The position numbers were made by a program, and so were the translations under genes. The notes below the pieces were generated by a model. That model was given only the letters and a program-made list of their open reading frames with translations, was not told the DNA's origin and did not search any database. Below are positions 4,974 to 7,861 of a stretch of 7,861 bases of DNA, in pieces. Source of the DNA: an uncultured Lachnospiraceae bacterium (GTDB taxonomy: Bacteria > Bacillota > Clostridia > Lachnospirales > Lachnospiraceae); assembly GCA_902803745.1 (NCBI GenBank), contig CADCRB010000195.1, positions 1 to 7,861 of the forward strand. Reading direction: 5' to 3'. The stretch's first letter is position 1. Every line of letters begins with the position of its first letter.

Positions 4974-7184
4974 ATGATTACAAAGACCATATATGAAATA
5001 ATCGATATAGCAGCAATAATCGGGATCATTCTCACTATCCGTGCCTGTAACCGTATTAAGTTTGAATACGGTAAATGGCTTTCGCACTCTCTGATAGCTG
5101 CGGTTGTTGCCATTTTTGCCAATATGCTGGTGGCTTTTTCCGTAAGCTCGGCCAGCGCTGAGTTTTCCTATTGTCTTTATTTTGCATCTATAGACTGGAT
5201 ACTGTATTTTATTGCAGGTTTCTGCCTGCTGTATACTGAGCATGATAAGGCCTGGGGAAAGCTTTTTATTCCCTGTGCATTTATTATGGCGGCAGATTCG
5301 GTCTCACTCTTTGCCAATCTTATCTTCCGGCATCATTTTAATATCTATGAAAAGGCGATCCACGGTACAGTCTTTTATCAGACTGCTTTCCAGCCATCTT
5401 ATTATGTTCATCTCGCCTTAGACTACAGCCTTGTCCTTCTGGCATTGTTTTTCATAGTTTACCGGATAATCAAAAGCTACGGTCTTTACCGTACAAAATA
5501 CGTCATTATACTTTCTGTGCTGCTTCTCGTGATCGTACTTAATCTTGTTTACATGGCGATGTCACTTGTGCTTGATATATCCGTGATATTCTATGCTGTG
5601 GCAGGATTTCTCATATATTTCTGTACGGAGGTTTTTGTTCCAAGGGGATTGATGAGGTCTGCAGTGGCAAGAGCCGTGGATGATATGAGCGAGGGACTCA
5701 TCCTTTTTGATATCGGGCATCATCTGATCTATGCCAACACGTTTTCCCGCAATCATTTTGATATAGATCCGGCGGATTATGATATTGACTGTGAGCCGGT
5801 TGCGTCTGTGATCTCCGGCCTGAAAGAGGAGGGCAAAAGTTTCGGGGAGACAACCTATGTAAAAAATACAATGTCCGGCACGAAGCATTACAAGATAAGA
5901 TATACCAGTCTTACCGACAAGAAGGTGAGGCCGATAGGCTCATATTTTCTGATACAGGATACCACGGAGGAGGTATTCTATCTCCATGAGATCGAGGAGG
6001 CCAGAATAAATGCTGACAATGCCAATCGGGCCAAGAGCACCTTCCTTGCCAATATGTCACATGAGATAAGGACACCTCTTAATTCCGTCCTTGGAATGAA
6101 TGAAATGATACTGCGTACCACTGATGATCCTCAGATCAGGGAATATGCGGAAAATGTAAGGTCATCGGGGGATACTCTCTTAAGTCTTATCAATGATATT
6201 CTTGATTTCTCAAAGATAGAAGCGGGAAGGATGGATATCATCCACGCCGAATATGACCCTCAAAAGCTTGTCAGGGATTGCTATTATTTCTTTGAGCAGA
6301 CTGCCGTGGCTAAGGGATTGTATCTAAAGGTGGAATATGATGAAAAAATACCGAGGCGGCTTTCGGGAGATATGCTTCATATCAAGCAGGTGCTGACGAA
6401 TATCATCTCAAACGCAGTGAAGTATACCCTGGACGGTGGTGTTACTATAAGCCTTTCTTACAGGATAACCGGGCGTGATCATATAGATCTGATGATCGAT
6501 GTATCCGATACGGGTATCGGCATCGAGAGAAAGGATATTGCGGTATTGTTTGAAGCCTTTAAGAGGATAAACGAGAAAGAAAACGCAACTATTCAGGGGA
6601 CGGGACTTGGACTTGCCATTACGAAAGAGCTGGTCGACATGATGGAGGGCGAGATAAAGGTTGACAGTACTCCCGGAAAGGGCAGTTCGTTTAAGGTGAC
6701 GTTTCCGCAGGATGTTGTCGATCAGACGCACTCCGGTCCGCTCAGGCTCAGACGGGAGAAGGATGAGGAAGTTTACAGGGAGAGATTCAGGGCCCCGAAT
6801 GCCCTTATCCTTGTAGTGGATGATGTACCGGTCAATCTTAAGGTTGTATCCGCACTCCTTAAGGAGACTCTTGTCCAGATCGACGGAGCTTCCGGAGGAG
6901 AAATGGCAGTGGAAATGTGCAATAAAACGAAGTATGATGTAATATTGCTGGATCACAGAATGCCAAAGAAAGATGGAATAGAAACTTTCCGGGATATAAG
7001 AAATGCCGGATTAAATATGAATACACCCGTGGTAATGCTTACGGCCAATGCACTTCACGGTGCAGAAGAGGAATACAGGAAGGAAGGATTTGCGGGGTAT
7101 CTTTCAAAGCCTGTTGTTGCAAAGGATCTTGAGAATATGCTGATCAGGCTTCTTCCGGAACAAAAGGTAGAAAAAAAGTTCTGA
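4974..7184 (+). CDS. 7TM-PAS hybrid sensor histidine kinase with C-terminal receiver domain
   Basis: This 736-residue membrane kinase begins with about seven hydrophobic helices (roughly 5-25, 36-58, 64-87, 97-118, 143-166, 175-197 and 199-219), the arrangement of 7TM-type kinase sensors. A PAS-like domain follows at about 229-338, with AVDDMSEGLILFD and LIYAN. HisKA carries the phosphoacceptor H363 in SHEIRTPLN. HATPase_c has the N-box N480, DTGIGI at 512-517 and GTGLGL at 542-547. The receiver domain has the acidic pair D616/D617, phospho-acceptor D660, T690 and K712. All catalytic positions are intact. No HPt or DNA-binding regulator is seen nearby, so the phosphate's destination is unknown. 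The start ATG 4974 is fixed by an in-frame TAA at 4962-4964; the ribosome site is weak (GGGGA at 4956-4960). The gap after the cyclase is only 26 nt with no terminator, so it is probably in the same transcript. Confidence 0.93.
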   Translation: MITKTIYEIIDIAAIIGIILTIRACNRIKFEYGKWLSHSLIAAVVAIFANMLVAFSVSSASAEFSYCLYFASIDWILYFIAGFCLLYTEHDKAWGKLFIPCAFIMAADSVSLFANLIFRHHFNIYEKAIHGTVFYQTAFQPSYYVHLALDYSLVLLALFFIVYRIIKSYGLYRTKYVIILSVLLLVIVLNLVYMAMSLVLDISVIFYAVAGFLIYFCTEVFVPRGLMRSAVARAVDDMSEGLILFDIGHHLIYANTFSRNHFDIDPADYDIDCEPVASVISGLKEEGKSFGETTYVKNTMSGTKHYKIRYTSLTDKKVRPIGSYFLIQDTTEEVFYLHEIEEARINADNANRAKSTFLANMSHEIRTPLNSVLGMNEMILRTTDDPQIREYAENVRSSGDTLLSLINDILDFSKIEAGRMDIIHAEYDPQKLVRDCYYFFEQTAVAKGLYLKVEYDEKIPRRLSGDMLHIKQVLTNIISNAVKYTLDGGVTISLSYRITGRDHIDLMIDVSDTGIGIERKDIAVLFEAFKRINEKENATIQGTGLGLAITKELVDMMEGEIKVDSTPGKGSSFKVTFPQDVVDQTHSGPLRLRREKDEEVYRERFRAPNALILVVDDVPVNLKVVSALLKETLVQIDGASGGEMAVEMCNKTKYDVILLDHRMPKKDGIETFRDIRNAGLNMNTPVVMLTANALHGAEEEYRKEGFAGYLSKPVVAKDLENMLIRLLPEQKVEKKF

Positions 7185-7297
7185 CAGACTGCCACCACAG
7201 ACTGTTGATTCGTATAAAGATATAGAAACACGAAAAGGGGCGCAGAGAGTTCATTTGAATGGACTTGATAAGATAGAATTTTCAGAGGAGAGAGGAA
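7185..7297 (+). other. Short spacer before the small cysteine-ribbon gene
   Basis: This 113-base stretch has no terminator-like hairpin, so transcription may read from the kinase into the next gene. ACAGACTG is repeated at 7184-7191 and 7197-7204. A poor promoter-like pair, CTGCCA at 7189-7194 and TATAAA at 7213-7218 (18-base spacing), is the only candidate local promoter. AGGAG at 7286-7290 is a good ribosome site 7 bases before ATG 7298. Confidence 0.5.
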
Positions 7298-7627
7298 ATG
7301 GGTAATATAGAATCAAAGCTTAGAAAGATATTTGATTTTCAGAAGTTTGAAAAGGAGCCTGGGCTGGACAAAGTCATTAAGGGAGTAAAAGGAAATTCCG
7401 GAATCCGCAGACTGACTGATGACGAGCTGGAGTATGCAGCGGCAGGAATGGGCCAGATCGACAATTCGGTGGAAGATGACCCGCAGCAGTTTGGAAGATG
7501 CAAAAGACCGGGCTGCCAGGGATACCTGCGCAAGACATCTGATGGCTATATATGCACGTCCTGCGGACAGCTATATGACAAGAATAAGAATATGCTCAAA
7601 AATAATTTTGGTTTTATGGGAGAATGA
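7298..7627 (+). CDS. Small protein with double-glycine-leader-like motif and four-cysteine ribbon (109 aa, function unknown)
   Basis: I do not recognise a named family. The N-terminal half is charged and helical, ending in LTDDELEYAAAG (39-50). This fits the double-glycine leader consensus of C39-peptidase substrates: L at -12, T at -11, E at -8, L at -7 and Ala-Gly at -2/-1. I loosely recall short Clostridia proteins with similar 'DFQKFE ... DDEL ... AAG' segments. The C-terminal half has cysteines C68, C73, C86 and C89, spaced C-x4-C-x12-C-x2-C, which looks like a zinc ribbon. There is no signal peptide or membrane segment. The start is supported by AGGAG at 7286-7290. The gene lies 113 nt after the kinase and ends before a strong terminator. 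It could be an exported or processed peptide, or simply a small zinc-binding regulator whose leader-like motif is coincidental. No peptidase or exporter gene is visible here. Confidence 0.75.
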   Translation: MGNIESKLRKIFDFQKFEKEPGLDKVIKGVKGNSGIRRLTDDELEYAAAGMGQIDNSVEDDPQQFGRCKRPGCQGYLRKTSDGYICTSCGQLYDKNKNMLKNNFGFMGE

Positions 7628-7664
7628 CCAGGGACTTAACAAGGGTCTTTTACATATAATTCAG

Positions 7665-7699
7665 ATCGGACAGTGAAAACTGTCCGATTATTTTTTCTT
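7665..7699 (+). terminator. Strong intrinsic terminator
   Basis: ATCGGACAGT at 7665-7674 pairs perfectly with ACTGTCCGAT at 7679-7688 around a GAAA tetraloop, followed by a T-rich tail, TATTTTTTCTT at 7689-7699. It ends the transcript carrying the small cysteine-ribbon gene, and probably the upstream block as well. Confidence 0.93.
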
Positions 7700-7726
7700 G
7701 TTTATAATGCTAATATCGGGTAAAAT
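7698..7726 (+). promoter_or_regulatory. Sigma-A-like promoter of pckA
   Basis: TTGTTT at 7698-7703 and TAAAAT at 7721-7726 are separated by exactly 17 bases. The predicted start near 7733 gives a leader of about 46 bases before ATG 7779. The -35 box begins in the last bases of the upstream terminator tail. A second pair nearer the gene (TTGCAT 7733-7738, TATAAG 7757-7762) would start transcription inside the ribosome site and is less likely. GAGG at 7767-7770 is the ribosome site. Confidence 0.6.
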
Positions 7727-7778
7727 ATATAGTTGCATTGTTAATAATAATATTTTTATAAGAAAAGAGGTTTATAGA

Positions 7779-7861
7779 ATGGCAAACGTAGATTTAACAC
7801 AGTATGGCATCACAGGTGCCACCGAGATCATCCACAATCCTTCATTTGAGTTCCTCTATGA
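7779..7861 (+). CDS. pckA: Phosphoenolpyruvate carboxykinase (ATP), N-terminal fragment
   Basis: Only the first 27 codons are in the window; the frame is open to the end. The visible N-terminus (VDLTQYGITGATEIIHNPSF) matches the recalled opening of ATP-dependent PEP carboxykinases of Clostridia, which typically reads DLxxYGITGxTEIxxNPSY. This cytosolic enzyme interconverts oxaloacetate and PEP with ATP/ADP and CO2, and in rumen-type anaerobes often works in the carboxylating direction. The start at ATG 7779 is supported by GAGG 8 bases upstream. It has its own promoter and lies beyond a strong terminator, so it is a separate unit from the signalling block. The active site is outside the window, so the call rests on the N-terminal pattern alone. 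Confidence 0.8.
   Translation, partial: MANVDLTQYGITGATEIIHNPSFEFLY

Noticed and set aside
6408..6956. A 182-codon open frame on the minus strand opposite the kinase gene.
   Set aside because: It lies entirely antisense to the conserved HATPase and receiver coding region, has no recognisable domain, and looks like a shadow of the kinase codons.
7626..7650. GACC at 7626-7629 pairing with GGTC at 7644-7647 before TTTT as a terminator.
   Set aside because: The stem is only 4 bp with a 14-base loop; the 10-bp hairpin at 7665-7688 is the convincing terminator.
7419..7676. An 85-codon plus-strand frame overlapping the small cysteine-ribbon gene.
   Set aside because: It is out of frame with a gene that has a good ribosome site and clear cysteine motif, and it runs into the terminator stem.
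1..7861. CRISPR arrays, tRNA or rRNA genes, insertion sequences or prophage genes.
   Set aside because: I found no regularly spaced repeats, no cloverleaf or rRNA-like sequence and no transposase or integrase motifs; the window is occupied by ordinary coding genes.

Overview
The window looks like the chromosome of a Clostridia member, most likely a Lachnospiraceae (Butyrivibrio/Roseburia-like). The grounds are moderate base composition, purine-rich AGGAGG-type ribosome sites, sigma-A-like promoters, an ATP-type PEP carboxykinase N-terminus, and a 7TM hybrid kinase with the LLDHRMPKKDG receiver style common in that family. The taxonomic call is inference from recalled resemblance. All supported genes are on the + strand.

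Layout. (1) Bases 1-1608 are the 3' part of a membrane cellulose-synthase-like family 2 glycosyltransferase with a degenerate C-terminal PilZ-like domain. (2) Bases 1609-1797 are a gene-free spacer with a good promoter, a weaker candidate promoter and a direct repeat. (3) Bases 1798-7184 are a compact, probably co-transcribed four-gene block: a protein made of two cyclic-nucleotide-binding domains, a xylose-isomerase-like TIM-barrel protein, a PAS-class III nucleotidyl cyclase with a C-terminal barrel-like extension, and a 7TM-PAS-HisKA-HATPase-REC hybrid histidine kinase. The first three genes overlap by 8 nt and 4 nt, and the kinase follows after 26 nt. (4) Bases 7298-7627 encode a 109-residue protein combining a double-glycine-leader-like motif with a four-cysteine ribbon. 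(5) A strong intrinsic terminator at 7665-7699 closes the region, and pckA starts at 7779 from its own promoter and runs off the window.

How the genes may work together. The central block places a cyclic-nucleotide synthase next to a candidate receptor for its product. The cyclase keeps both metal-binding aspartates and the transition-state Asn/Arg pair. At the two purine-specifying positions it has Glu and Gly, not the Lys and Asp/Thr of typical adenylate cyclases, so GTP as substrate and cGMP as messenger is a real possibility. The receptor-like protein has two intact phosphate-binding cassettes, each with Ser after the key Arg, and no visible output domain. The TIM-barrel enzyme between them, with a complete endonuclease-IV-type set of metal ligands, and the membrane kinase downstream suggest a previously uncharacterised cyclic-nucleotide signalling module. 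The genes and overlaps are seen in the sequence. The cGMP assignment and the functional linkage are inference.
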